Origin: Hyalangium versicolor
Lineage (GTDB): Bacteria > Myxococcota > Myxococcia > Myxococcales > Myxococcaceae
Length of the DNA: 64,000 nt
Assembly (NCBI RefSeq): GCF_020103695.1
Contig: NZ_JAHXBF010000027.1
Coordinates: 62,001 to 126,000 of the forward strand
Reading direction: 5' to 3'
The notes beneath the pieces are model-generated. The model saw only the letters and a list, made by a program, of their open reading frames with translations, had not been told where the DNA came from and made no database searches. Each line of letters starts with the position of its first letter. Positions within the stretch are counted from its first letter, which is position 1. Positions 46,040 to 53,918 of the stretch are shown in pieces. The translations under genes were made by a program, and so were the position numbers.

Positions 46040-48325
46040 ATGTGGAAGTCGTTCCTCGTCGCCTCGCTCTGGTTGGCGGTTGTCCCCGTGGCAGCCGCCC
46101 AACCGTTCGACCTCTCTCCCTCCGTCATCGATGACGAGGTCGCCCTCGGTCAGGCCATGCCTGGGCTCGCGACCCAGGTGCTCTCCAGCTACAAGGAGAG
46201 CGATCGCCAGAAGTATCTCGACCAGTTGTTCCGGGTGCAGTGGGTCGCGGGTCGCCACGCGGACGCGAGCAAGACGCTGGCTACCCTGAAAGCGCTGCGG
46301 GCGGGCAGTGCCTCCCCACAGACCCGAGCGCTCAATGTCCAGTATGAGGTCCTCGCCAAGGCCCGGCTCCTGGCCACGCAGGGCGAGGAGCCCGTGCCCT
46401 TCGACGAGGCCCTGGCTCAGGCGTTCCGAGAGACCTTTGCCCGCCTGGACGACCGGACCTCTGCGCTGGTGATTCGCGCCCTCGGCGTCGATCCGGCCGC
46501 CTTCCGGCCCGCCTTGCGCGAGGCGCTGGAGAAGCAGAAGGGCAAGAGCTCCATCTCGCTCGCCGACGCGCTGGCGTTGATCCGCGCCTATCAGGTCGAA
46601 GCGGCCTTCCGCGAGCTCGCCCCGCGGGTGGCACCCCTCATCGCCGAGGATGATGCCCGCCGCTATGTCATCGAGAAGGACATCCCCGTTCGCACCCCCG
46701 AGGGCGCGACGTCTTGCGTCCTGGTGGTGCGCCCGCGCTCGGCTTCGGGCCGGCTGCCCGCGCTGCTCAACTTCACCATCTATGCGGACCCCAGCACGCT
46801 CTTCGCCGAAGCCCGGCGGACCGCCTCCAACGGCTATGCCGGCGTCGAGGGCCTCACGCGCGGCAAGGGATGCAGCCCCGACCAGCCCGTGCCCTATGAG
46901 CATGATGGCGTGGATGCGGCCGCCGTCATCGATTGGATCAGCACGCAGCCCTGGAGCGATGGCCGCGTGGGCATGTTCGGAGGCAGCTACGAGGGTTTCA
47001 CCCAGTGGGCCGCCGCCAAGCACCTGCCCAAGGCGCTCAAGGCGTTGATGCCCTCGGTGACGGCGGCTCCCGGAATCGACGTGCCGATGGAAGGCAACGT
47101 GTTCCAGAGCTTCGTCTACTACTGGCCCTTCTACACCACGAACAACAAGGCCCTGGACAATGCGCCCTCCGACGACCGCGCCCGCTGGTCCCGGATGAAC
47201 CGAGAGTGGTACGTCAGCGGCCGCTCCTACCGCTCATTGGATCAGATCGACGGGACGCCCAATCCCTTCTTCGATCGGTGGCTCGAGCATCCGGCCTATG
47301 ACGCCTTCTGGCAGTCCATGATCCCCTACGGAGACGAGTTCTCCCGGATCCGCATCCCTGTGCTGACCACCACCGGCTTCTACGACGATGCCCAGATCGG
47401 CGCGCTCTACTACTTCATCCAGCACCACGCGCGCGCCCCGGGCGCCGAGCACTACCTGCTCATCGGTCCCTATGACCACATCCGAGGCCAGCGGGGGACG
47501 ATCACCCGCTTGGGAGACCCGCTCAAGGTCCTCCGGGGATACGAGACAGACCCGGTGGCGCACGTCGATCTCGGAGAGATCCGCTACCAGTGGTTCGACT
47601 TCGTCTTCAAGGGCCGGCCGAAGCCCGCACTCCTCAAGAACAAGGTGAACTACGAGGTGATGGGCGCCAATACGTGGAAGCACGTTCCGTCACTCGCGGC
47701 CATGAGCAACCAGACCGTGCGGTACTACCTCTCCGCGGCGCGCTCCGGAGACACTTACCGCCTCAGCTCTCGCAAGCCCGAGGACGATGCCTTCATCCCC
47801 CAGACGGTCGACCTCGCGGATCGCACCGATGTCGATCGCATCTCTCCCGGCGGGAGCATTGTCGACAAGGAGATCGACACCTGGGACAGCCTCGCGTTCG
47901 TCAGCGATCCGCTCTCGAAGCCCGCCGAGCTGAGCGGCCTGTTCTCCGCGCGGCTCGACTTCGTCGCCAATCGCAAGGACCTGGACTTCTCTATCTCCCT
48001 CTATGAGCTGACACCCAAGGGAGAGTACGTCTCGCTCTCGTACTACATGGCTCGCGCCAGCCACGTGAAGGATCGCACCCGGCGTCAGCTGCTGGAGCCC
48101 GGTCAGCGCGTGCAGTTGGACTTCCAGAGCGGACGGTTGACCAGCCGCAAGTTCCAGAAGGGCAGCCGGCTCGTCGCCGTGCTCGGCGTCATCAAGCACC
48201 GCGGTGCCCAGATCAACTACGGCTCTGGCAAGGACGTCAGCGATGAGACCCTCGCGGACGGCAAGGAGCCCCTGAAGCTCCAGTGGTACGGGGACAGCTT
48301 CATCGATGTCCCGTTCTGGAAGTAG
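46040..48325 (+). CDS. CocE/NonD-family (S15-like) alpha/beta hydrolase
   Basis: 761 residues from ATG 46040 (AGGA upstream; GTG 46022 is an alternative). Signal peptide 'FLVASLWLAVVPVAAAQP'. A ~190-residue helical N-terminal domain precedes the S15 fold: 'YVIEKDIPVRTPEGATSCVL', nucleophile Ser in 'GMFGGSYEGFTQWAAA', acid Asp in 'TTTGFYDDAQIG', His in 'LLIGPYDHIRGQ'. A C-terminal beta-jelly-roll domain follows (~540-761). The family includes X-Pro dipeptidyl-peptidases, cocaine esterase and glutaryl acylases; the substrate is probably an extracellular peptide or ester. Confidence 0.88.
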   Translation: MWKSFLVASLWLAVVPVAAAQPFDLSPSVIDDEVALGQAMPGLATQVLSSYKESDRQKYLDQLFRVQWVAGRHADASKTLATLKALRAGSASPQTRALNVQYEVLAKARLLATQGEEPVPFDEALAQAFRETFARLDDRTSALVIRALGVDPAAFRPALREALEKQKGKSSISLADALALIRAYQVEAAFRELAPRVAPLIAEDDARRYVIEKDIPVRTPEGATSCVLVVRPRSASGRLPALLNFTIYADPSTLFAEARRTASNGYAGVEGLTRGKGCSPDQPVPYEHDGVDAAAVIDWISTQPWSDGRVGMFGGSYEGFTQWAAAKHLPKALKALMPSVTAAPGIDVPMEGNVFQSFVYYWPFYTTNNKALDNAPSDDRARWSRMNREWYVSGRSYRSLDQIDGTPNPFFDRWLEHPAYDAFWQSMIPYGDEFSRIRIPVLTTTGFYDDAQIGALYYFIQHHARAPGAEHYLLIGPYDHIRGQRGTITRLGDPLKVLRGYETDPVAHVDLGEIRYQWFDFVFKGRPKPALLKNKVNYEVMGANTWKHVPSLAAMSNQTVRYYLSAARSGDTYRLSSRKPEDDAFIPQTVDLADRTDVDRISPGGSIVDKEIDTWDSLAFVSDPLSKPAELSGLFSARLDFVANRKDLDFSISLYELTPKGEYVSLSYYMARASHVKDRTRRQLLEPGQRVQLDFQSGRLTSRKFQKGSRLVAVLGVIKHRGAQINYGSGKDVSDETLADGKEPLKLQWYGDSFIDVPFWK

Positions 48326-48337
48326 CCGGGCCCTGGC

Positions 48338-49600
48338 TCAGACGAAGAACAGCTCGAAGACCTGGAGCCGCAGCAGCTGGTAGGCGGACTCCAGCACCCG
48401 CTGGATCTCCCCCTGGCCGAACAGCTTCCGCGCCGACTCCTTGCGATCGCTCGAGGCGCGCAGCAGCAGCGTGCACACCTGGCGGTTCGTCAGCCGCGGG
48501 TTCACGCGGCGCAGCTGCGCCACCAGCGTGCCGAGCTGCTGCACCGTCAGCCCCGCGATCATCACCTGCTGCTCCGTGCCCTCCTCGGGGTGGATCCCCA
48601 CCGCCAGCACCAGCGGGTGCACCAGCAGCGAGCGGGAGACGTTCGGGTTGTACGGAATGCCCAGCCGCTCCATCTCGGCCAGCAGCGGGCCCGTGTCGTG
48701 GCCCGGCACCACCGGCTGCACCTTCGCCGCCTCGTAGGCCTTCAGCACGTTCTCGTAGCGCTGCATGGCCTCGCGGCCCGCGGGGCTCGCGTGGAAGGCG
48801 ACGAAGGCGTTGTGCACCTCGCCCATCAGCGTGTACAGCAGCGAGGCATCGTCCACGTCCGGCGAGTGGCCCAGCGCCACCGCCATGCGAGCGCGGCGCT
48901 CGGGGACCTTGCTCGGCTCCTGCCACACCTCGAAGGTGAGGGAGGTCTCGCTCATCACCAGCGACAGGTTGACCACGCCCAGGCGGGCCGCCGGCGTCTT
49001 CAGGAAGCCGCTCAGCCGGTTCTCCACATCCGCCATGCCGTGCACGAGCCGGTCGACCAGCGCGCCGCGCAGACGCGTGCGGCCATCAACGGCCTCCTGA
49101 GAGGAGCGGCCCGAGGCCTCGCGCTCGGCCACCTGGCGCTGCCGCTGGAGCTCCGGAGCGGACGCCGGCGTCAACTGCGGAGCCGCGCGAACCGGGGCCT
49201 GCTGCGGCTGCGCCTGCTGCGCCATGCCGGGCCGGGCAGCGCCCTCGCCCTGGAGCACGGTGAGCCGGCTGCGCATGCGCGGCTCGCTGGTATCCGGGGC
49301 GCGCTCGAAGCCACCGTCGCTCGCGCCGAGGGCACCGCCCTCGTTCCTCTCGAGGCCGTCCGAACCCTCGGCCCCTTCCTGGCGCTTGGCGCCCTGGGCC
49401 CCTCCGGCCTTGCCGCCACCGGAGGCCTTCGCCGTGGCTCCACCCGAGGACGTCTTGCTGGCGCCGGGCTTGTTCTCCTCCCGCTTGGCCTGCTCCTGCC
49501 GGGGCGCCTGAGCCGGGACGTTGCTTCCCGGGACGCCAGGGCGCTGGATGCCCGGCTGTGCCATCGGAATCGCCGCCTGTCCCATTCGAACGCTGCTCAT
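48338..49600 (-). CDS. Sigma-54-controlled protein with disordered N-terminus, candidate non-Sec exported
   Basis: 420 residues from ATG 49600. Residues ~1-150 are low-complexity, rich in Gly/Ala/Gln/Pro/Ser ('MSSVRMGQAAIPMAQPGIQR') with no Sec signal. The ~230-residue C-terminal part is helical and well conserved in character ('LVDRLVHGMADVENRLSGFL', 'PRLTNRQVCTLLLRASSD') and ends with the hydrophobic 'LRLQVFELFFV'. I recognise no family. A sigma-54 promoter and three GGTGAC boxes lie upstream. It is the last of four minus-strand genes in this block and convergent with the CocE-like gene. The disordered N-terminus without signal resembles substrates of specialised secretion systems, which is inference only. 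Confidence 0.78.
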   Translation of the reverse strand: MSSVRMGQAAIPMAQPGIQRPGVPGSNVPAQAPRQEQAKREENKPGASKTSSGGATAKASGGGKAGGAQGAKRQEGAEGSDGLERNEGGALGASDGGFERAPDTSEPRMRSRLTVLQGEGAARPGMAQQAQPQQAPVRAAPQLTPASAPELQRQRQVAEREASGRSSQEAVDGRTRLRGALVDRLVHGMADVENRLSGFLKTPAARLGVVNLSLVMSETSLTFEVWQEPSKVPERRARMAVALGHSPDVDDASLLYTLMGEVHNAFVAFHASPAGREAMQRYENVLKAYEAAKVQPVVPGHDTGPLLAEMERLGIPYNPNVSRSLLVHPLVLAVGIHPEEGTEQQVMIAGLTVQQLGTLVAQLRRVNPRLTNRQVCTLLLRASSDRKESARKLFGQGEIQRVLESAYQLLRLQVFELFFV

Positions 49601-49639
49601 GGTGGATGCCTTTTCGGTAGGAGGTACGCGCTTCTATTG

Positions 49640-49655
49640 AGCAAGAGGCGTACCA
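49640..49655 (-). promoter_or_regulatory. Sigma-54 promoter for the gene starting at 49600
   Basis: Read on the minus strand: TGGTACG-CCTC-TTGCT, GG-N10-GC, a near-perfect match to TGGCACG-N4-TTGCW. The -12 element lies ~40 nt from the ATG, giving a leader of roughly 25-30 nt. Confidence 0.75.
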
Positions 49656-49706
49656 GGGGCTTACCTGGGAGCAGCGGACGGGAAATCAAGGGGTTGGGAG
49701 GAGCCC

Positions 49707-49760
49707 CCTGGTGACGGGAAGCAGGGCCCTGGTGACTGGGGACAGGGCCCTGGTGACTGG
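49707..49760. promoter_or_regulatory. Three GGTGAC boxes at 21-bp spacing
   Basis: GGTGAC begins at 49710, 49731 and 49752, each 21 bp apart, within direct repeats of 'GGGCCCTGGTGACTGGG'. They fill the space between the stop of the thaumatin-like gene (49764) and the sigma-54 promoter at 49640-49655, lying 55-102 bp upstream of it. Triple phased boxes are what an enhancer-binding-protein oligomer would use. Confidence 0.6.
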
Positions 49761-49763
49761 GAA

Positions 49764-50867
49764 CTACTCCAGGTCCTTCAGGTGGACGGTCAGGTTGCTG
49801 CTGCTGGTGCCCAGGGTGCTCGCGTCATCCCAGGGGATCACGTAGCCCTGGTCCGCGCCCACCTTCTGGCGGTAGTAGTCCACCACTCCCTGGTCCACCA
49901 CGTTGGAGGTGGTGGTCTTCTTGATGCCGTACACGTTGCCGGCGTCATCCTTGGCCTTGATGGAGTCCGGAGCCGAGGCCAGCAGGTTGTCCATGGTGCC
50001 GGAGACCTTGCCGCCGCTGTCCGGCGCGATGGTCATCGCGGCGTTGGCGCCCTCGATGTAGCTCACGTCGTAGAAGGTCTGGTTTCCGCCGCCATTGAAC
50101 TTCACCTCGCCCAGGGTGGCGTTCTTGCCGTCGCCGTTGGCGCTGCGGAAGTTGCCGCACCAGCCCTCGGGGAAGTCCACGGTGGTCGTCTCACCCGGCT
50201 TCAGGGTGAGGGGAGGGATCTCCTTCTCCCCGGCGTTCGGGGTGAAGTTGATGGTCATGTCCGACTTGCCATCGTTGGTGAAGGTCATCGTCCGCTCGCC
50301 CTTGGGAGCGCCGTTCGAGCCGGAGACGGCCTTGGCCTCGCTCGGGGCCTCGGGAGCAGAGGTCGGGGCCGCCGCCGCGGGGGCCTGAGCCGCCTGGGCC
50401 GCCTGAGCCGCCGCCGGAGCAGCGCCCGCCTCGGCCGCCAGCGCCGGATCGCCGCCCTCAGCACCGGCCAGGTCCGGCACGCCGCCCAGGTCGCCACCGA
50501 GGTCCGGTACGCCGCCCAGGTCCGCACCCGCATCGCCGCCCAGGTCCGGCACGCCGCACTGCGCCGCCCCGCCCGCGCCCGAGAGCCCCTGAGCGCCCCC
50601 GCTCAGCTCGCTGCCCAGCATCTTCACGGACTGGGCGAGCAGCTCGGCCACCTGCGTCAGCATCTTCACCGTGGCCTCGAGCTGGCCGCCCTTCAGACCA
50701 CCCGGGGCGTCAAAGCCATCGCTCGACAGCATCTTCTTCAGGGCCATGCCCTGGTCCGGCTGCCGGGCCTCGGCGCGCTGCAGGCGGGGCGTGGCGGCCT
50801 CGCTCGGAGCGGACACGCCCGTGGTAGCGAAGGTGGGCCGGGAAGAGACAGGAGAGATGGAGGACAT
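49764..50867 (-). CDS. Harpin-like protein with C-terminal thaumatin-like domain
   Basis: 367 residues from ATG 50867 (AGGAG upstream). There is no Sec signal. Residues 1-60 are Ser/Ala/Pro-rich ('MSSISPVSSRPTFATTGVSA'), then a helix 'GQLEATVKMLTQVAELLAQS'. Next is a Gly/Ala/Asp-rich block with repeats of 'GVPDLGGD' and an Ala/Pro linker (~170). From ~190 a beta domain contains 'LKPGETTTVDFPEGWCGNFR' and 'ATLGEVKFNGGGNQTFYDVS' followed by 'YIEGANAAMTI'. This is close to the thaumatin signature (TLxEFxL...DFYDVSxVDGxNxPM). Thaumatin-like domains bind or cleave glucans. A Gly-rich N-terminus fused to a carbohydrate-active domain recalls HrpW-type harpins. The assignment is by eye. Confidence 0.7.
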   Translation of the reverse strand: MSSISPVSSRPTFATTGVSAPSEAATPRLQRAEARQPDQGMALKKMLSSDGFDAPGGLKGGQLEATVKMLTQVAELLAQSVKMLGSELSGGAQGLSGAGGAAQCGVPDLGGDAGADLGGVPDLGGDLGGVPDLAGAEGGDPALAAEAGAAPAAAQAAQAAQAPAAAAPTSAPEAPSEAKAVSGSNGAPKGERTMTFTNDGKSDMTINFTPNAGEKEIPPLTLKPGETTTVDFPEGWCGNFRSANGDGKNATLGEVKFNGGGNQTFYDVSYIEGANAAMTIAPDSGGKVSGTMDNLLASAPDSIKAKDDAGNVYGIKKTTTSNVVDQGVVDYYRQKVGADQGYVIPWDDASTLGTSSSNLTVHLKDLE

Positions 50868-50992
50868 GGCGTTGCTCCTGGAGGACGGAAGGGGGTGGAT
50901 GACGGGAAGAGGGACGGGGGCTCTTCGACGGGGGGGAGGTACGGGGCTTCTTGACGGGGAGCCACCCTCGGTGGCTTGCGGTTCAGGGATAG

Positions 50993-51008
50993 AGCATGAG
51001 GTGTGCCA
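50993..51008 (-). promoter_or_regulatory. Sigma-54 promoter for the gene starting at 50867
   Basis: Read on the minus strand: TGGCACA-CCTC-ATGCT with GG-N10-GC spacing. It lies 126 nt upstream of the ATG, giving a leader of ~115 nt. Confidence 0.75.
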
Positions 51009-51073
51009 AGGTGCCCAGAGGGCCTTCCCGAGGGAGAACCGGGGGGTTGGAGGCCCGGAGGGGGCCTCGATCT

Positions 51074-51110
51074 GGTGACTCCCGTGCTCGGAGGGGTGAC
51101 AGCTGTCACC
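51074..51110. promoter_or_regulatory. GGTGAC boxes (21-bp spacing) including a perfect palindrome
   Basis: GGTGAC starts at 51074 and 51095 (21 bp apart). The second is half of the perfect 16-bp palindrome GGTGACAGCTGTCACC at 51095-51110. The group lies 66-102 bp upstream of the sigma-54 promoter at 50993-51008, just after the stop of the trigger-factor-like gene. The palindrome suggests that the binding protein is a dimer recognising GGTGAC half-sites. Confidence 0.6.
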
Positions 51111-51122
51111 ACCCGGCCGGGA

Positions 51123-52139
51123 TCAGGGCTCCTCGAAGCGAAGCTGGGCCCGGCTCATGACGTACTCGACGGCCATCAGGTGCCAGGCCACCTGATCGAT
51201 GTAGGCCAGGTGCTCGGGCTCGGTGCGCAGGGACTCGGCCACCTGCTCCAGCGTCAGCCCGGCGGCGGCGGCGCGCTCTCGGAGCAGCCGCTCCACCCGC
51301 TCCTGGGTGAGGGTGAGCCCCTCCTGCCGGCAGATGGCGCCCAGGGCCAGGGCCAGCCGGAGCCGCTGCTCTACCTGGGTCCGGGTCGTCTCGTCCCGCA
51401 GCCAGGAGTCCAGGGACTCGCGCTGCTCCTGCTCGGAGAACTCCAACTCGCGGACGGCATGGCCCTCGCTGGCATTCCAGCAGCGGCGGATCTCCTCGTC
51501 GATGAGTTCGGCGGGGATGCGCACCCGGGTGCGTGAGGCCAGCTCCTCGAGGATGCGCTGTTGGCCCTCGAGCAGCAGGAAGTCCGCGGCCTCGGCCACC
51601 ATCTGCTCGACGATGGTGCGCGTGGCCTCCGCCACCGTCTGGCCCCGGCCGAAGGCGTGGAGGAACTCGGGGCTCTCCAGCGAGGGGTACGTCACCTCGC
51701 GTGCGGCCTGGATGTGGATCAGGAAGCGCGCCGGGCGGCGGCGCAGCGCCGGCAGTGGGTAGTCCGGCGGCAGGGGGATGTCCACCACCAGCCCCTCGTT
51801 GGGCTTGTGGCCGATGAGCGCTGCGTACAGGCCGGGCAGCGTCGGCTCGTTGTCGTGGGTGAGCCACACGCCCTTGCGGACGCTGAAGGGGATGAGCCGG
51901 CCGTTGGAGTAGGCCGCCAGGTCCAGCAGCACCTCGTCCCCGTGGACGATGGCCTCCGTGGGGGTGCGGTAGCGCTCGGTTGCGTGGGCGCGGGCCAGCT
52001 CGAGGAAGCGCTGCCGGACATCGTCCGCCGTGAAGCCTCGGGGGGAGGGGAGGGTGACGGAGAGCCCCTCCAGGGAGGGCGCCCGCACCTCGGGCAGACG
52101 GCTCTTTTCACTCAGCTCGGTCACGTTGAGGGGATCCAT
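51123..52139 (-). CDS. Trigger-factor-like chaperone lacking the ribosome-binding domain
   Basis: 338 residues, ATG 52139. After ~60 leader residues it has the FKBP-like PPIase segment of trigger factor ('GDEVLLDLAAYSNGRLIPFS', 'LPGLYAALIGHKPNEGLVVD', 'PPDYPLPALRRRPARFLIHI') and then the C-terminal helical arms ('RVRIPAELIDEEIRRCWNAS', 'EQRLRLALALGAICRQEGLT'). Genuine trigger factor is ~430-450 residues with a ~110-residue ribosome-docking domain, which is missing here. It follows the gene at 52773 by 34 bp, so the two share the sigma-54 promoter. A dedicated chaperone for the neighbouring secretion-candidate proteins is plausible. Confidence 0.72.
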   Translation of the reverse strand: MDPLNVTELSEKSRLPEVRAPSLEGLSVTLPSPRGFTADDVRQRFLELARAHATERYRTPTEAIVHGDEVLLDLAAYSNGRLIPFSVRKGVWLTHDNEPTLPGLYAALIGHKPNEGLVVDIPLPPDYPLPALRRRPARFLIHIQAAREVTYPSLESPEFLHAFGRGQTVAEATRTIVEQMVAEAADFLLLEGQQRILEELASRTRVRIPAELIDEEIRRCWNASEGHAVRELEFSEQEQRESLDSWLRDETTRTQVEQRLRLALALGAICRQEGLTLTQERVERLLRERAAAAGLTLEQVAESLRTEPEHLAYIDQVAWHLMAVEYVMSRAQLRFEEP

Positions 52140-52173
52140 GGTGTTGTTCTCGCGAGCGGGTGGGGAGATCGGG

Positions 52174-52773
52174 CTAGAAGACGCTCTGGAGGGGCTCGCC
52201 CACGGCTCCGGGGGCGGCGGTGCCCGTCGGGACGACCGTGCCGATCCGGGGAGCGATGGGGAGAGAGGCCCAGGGACCCTGGGGCTTCGCGATGGGCGCC
52301 AGGGACTCCACGCCGCGCAACTGGGGGCCGTTGCGCATGGCGTCAGCCACGGCCTGGGTGATGGCCTTGCTCAGCTCGGCCGGAGTGCCGAGGGAGGCGA
52401 TGCCGGACTGAGTCACCTTGCCCAGCCCCTGGCCGGCGGCGGTGGAGACGCGACCTGCATCCACGGGTCCCCTCGCGGTGTTCCGGAGTCCCTCCAGCAG
52501 GGCCTGATCAGGAGCCGCGATGCCGGGAGCGCCGCCGCTCAGCCCGGCGAGCGCCTTGAGCCGGTTCAGCATGCTGCCGCTCGAGGCCTGCGCATCGAGG
52601 CCCGGTGTCAACGAGCCCACCTTCGAGAAGGAGTCCGTTGCGTGGGCGAGGCCAGGAGTGGACGGGGAAGTGGCCAGGGTGCGCTGGAGTTCGGGCTGGG
52701 CGCCGGTGCCTCCGGCAGGCTCCGTGTTCACGCGAGCGAAACGAGTGGCGCTGGGGTTGGAAATCACGGTCAT
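52174..52773 (-). CDS. Sigma-54-controlled Ser/Ala/Pro-rich protein, candidate substrate of the adjacent chaperone
   Basis: 199 residues from ATG 52773, with AGGAG upstream; the longer frame to 52899 runs through the promoter and is rejected. The N-terminus 'MTVISNPSATRFARVNTEPA' is polar and disordered, followed by helical stretches 'SGSMLNRLKALAGLSGG' and 'PAELSKAITQAVADAMRNG' separated by Gly/Pro loops. No signal peptide, no membrane span, no family recognised. First gene of the two-gene unit with the trigger-factor-like gene. The N-terminal style resembles those of 49600, 50867 and 57238. Confidence 0.72.
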   Translation of the reverse strand: MTVISNPSATRFARVNTEPAGGTGAQPELQRTLATSPSTPGLAHATDSFSKVGSLTPGLDAQASSGSMLNRLKALAGLSGGAPGIAAPDQALLEGLRNTARGPVDAGRVSTAAGQGLGKVTQSGIASLGTPAELSKAITQAVADAMRNGPQLRGVESLAPIAKPQGPWASLPIAPRIGTVVPTGTAAPGAVGEPLQSVF

Positions 52774-52834
52774 GACGGACTCCTGGCGCTTTCCCGTGCA
52801 GTGCGGACACGGGTGGGGGAAGGCAATACCCAGG

Positions 52835-52850
52835 AGCATGAAGTGTGCCA
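52835..52850 (-). promoter_or_regulatory. Sigma-54 promoter for the gene starting at 52773
   Basis: Read on the minus strand: TGGCACA-CTTC-ATGCT with GG-N10-GC spacing. It differs from the element at 50993 by one base in the spacer, and lies ~60 nt upstream of the ATG. Confidence 0.75.
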
Positions 52851-52873
52851 GCGCCTTCCCCTCTGGGACTGGA

Positions 52874-52900
52874 GTCACCGAGGTGATGGCAGCAGTCATC
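52874..52900. promoter_or_regulatory. GTCAYC boxes (GGTGAC on minus strand), 21-bp spacing
   Basis: GTCACC at 52874 and GTCATC at 52895 are 21 bp apart, with GGTGAT at 52882 between them. They lie 24-50 bp upstream of the sigma-54 promoter, closer than at the other four sites. Confidence 0.5.
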
Positions 52901-53012
52901 CCCCCCGAGGCCTGCGGACTCCAGGGTTCGGAAGTGGCACAGGGCGCGTGCGGCTCGAGTTGAGACCGTGCCCACAGTGTGACATCCCGCGCCTGCTTGA
53001 AAGGACGTGGCC

Positions 53013-53918
53013 ATGCGCCTTCGAACGTGCAGTGCCCCGCTGCTTCTACTTCTACTCTCCGCCTGCGCCACGATGGACCCGCGCGCGGGAGAGTTGACGG
53101 CTCCGCATCCGAGACTCACCAATCTTCAGCGTGCGGCGCTGTACCCCTGGACGGATGACGGGCAGTGCGTGGTGCGAGAAGCCTCCAACGAATGGCCACT
53201 CCTGGCGGAGCGGTGCTTTCACGCTCTTGAGCGCGACAGGGTCAGGTTCCGGGATGTCACCAAAAGATGCGCTGTCGCCTACGCGGATGCCGCCGCTCCC
53301 GCGGTCGTGGCCCTCTGTGTCTTTGCGGCACCCGAGATCGTCGTCGGTGCAGTGATTGTTGTTGGCGCGGTGGTGGTGGCAGCCGCGATCCAAGAGGGGA
53401 TTGATGCTTACCAACGGAATGCATCCCGCGAGCGTGCGAAGCTCAAGACGCAACCGAGACCCGCTGAGGAACCGTTAACGAACCGAACACCAAAGCCAGA
53501 GACGTCGCCCACTGAAGATTTCTTCCCAGTACCAGACTCCAACCCGCGCCGTCCGGAGTGCGAGGCCATCCCGGTGCCGCGCGCATCCAGAGATGATCCG
53601 CATAACGAGTGCGCCGACAAGTTTCCGCCCAACCGTTATCCCGGCATGGACGTGAGTGTGGGAGGAACACGCTTCGATGCGTTGCAAGTCGGTGTGCGCG
53701 TGCTGTGGGAGATCAAGACTCATCAATTTGATAAATATAATTCCTTCGTCCAGGAGATGGAGATCAAGAAGGAACTCAAGCAACTCAGAAAGGAGCGAGC
53801 CATCGCCGTGGCCTGTGGATATGACTTCGTCGTCGGGGTGAGCACCCAAGCGCACAAAGCCGCTCTGCTGAAAGAGGATCGGTTCCTCACAATCGTCGTC
53901 ACGGGATGCACACGATGA
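53013..53918 (+). CDS. Lipoprotein with nuclease-like C-terminal domain (DUF6310-like), toxin candidate
   Basis: 301 residues from ATG 53013 (AAGGAC upstream). Lipoprotein signal 'APLLLLLLSACATMD'. A hydrophobic span near residues 100-125 ('APEIVVGAVIVVGAVVVAAA') and a Pro-rich linker precede the C-terminal ~120 residues with 'MDVSVGGTRFDALQVGVRVL' and 'WEIKTHQFDKYNSFV'. The D...E-x-K spacing is that of PD-(D/E)xK nucleases. This layout is what I recall of DUF6310 proteins of myxobacteria. Codons are AT-richer than neighbours ('TTTGATAAATATAATTCC'), suggesting transfer. It overlaps the next gene by ATGA. Confidence 0.78.
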   Translation: MRLRTCSAPLLLLLLSACATMDPRAGELTAPHPRLTNLQRAALYPWTDDGQCVVREASNEWPLLAERCFHALERDRVRFRDVTKRCAVAYADAAAPAVVALCVFAAPEIVVGAVIVVGAVVVAAAIQEGIDAYQRNASRERAKLKTQPRPAEEPLTNRTPKPETSPTEDFFPVPDSNPRRPECEAIPVPRASRDDPHNECADKFPPNRYPGMDVSVGGTRFDALQVGVRVLWEIKTHQFDKYNSFVQEMEIKKELKQLRKERAIAVACGYDFVVGVSTQAHKAALLKEDRFLTIVVTGCTR

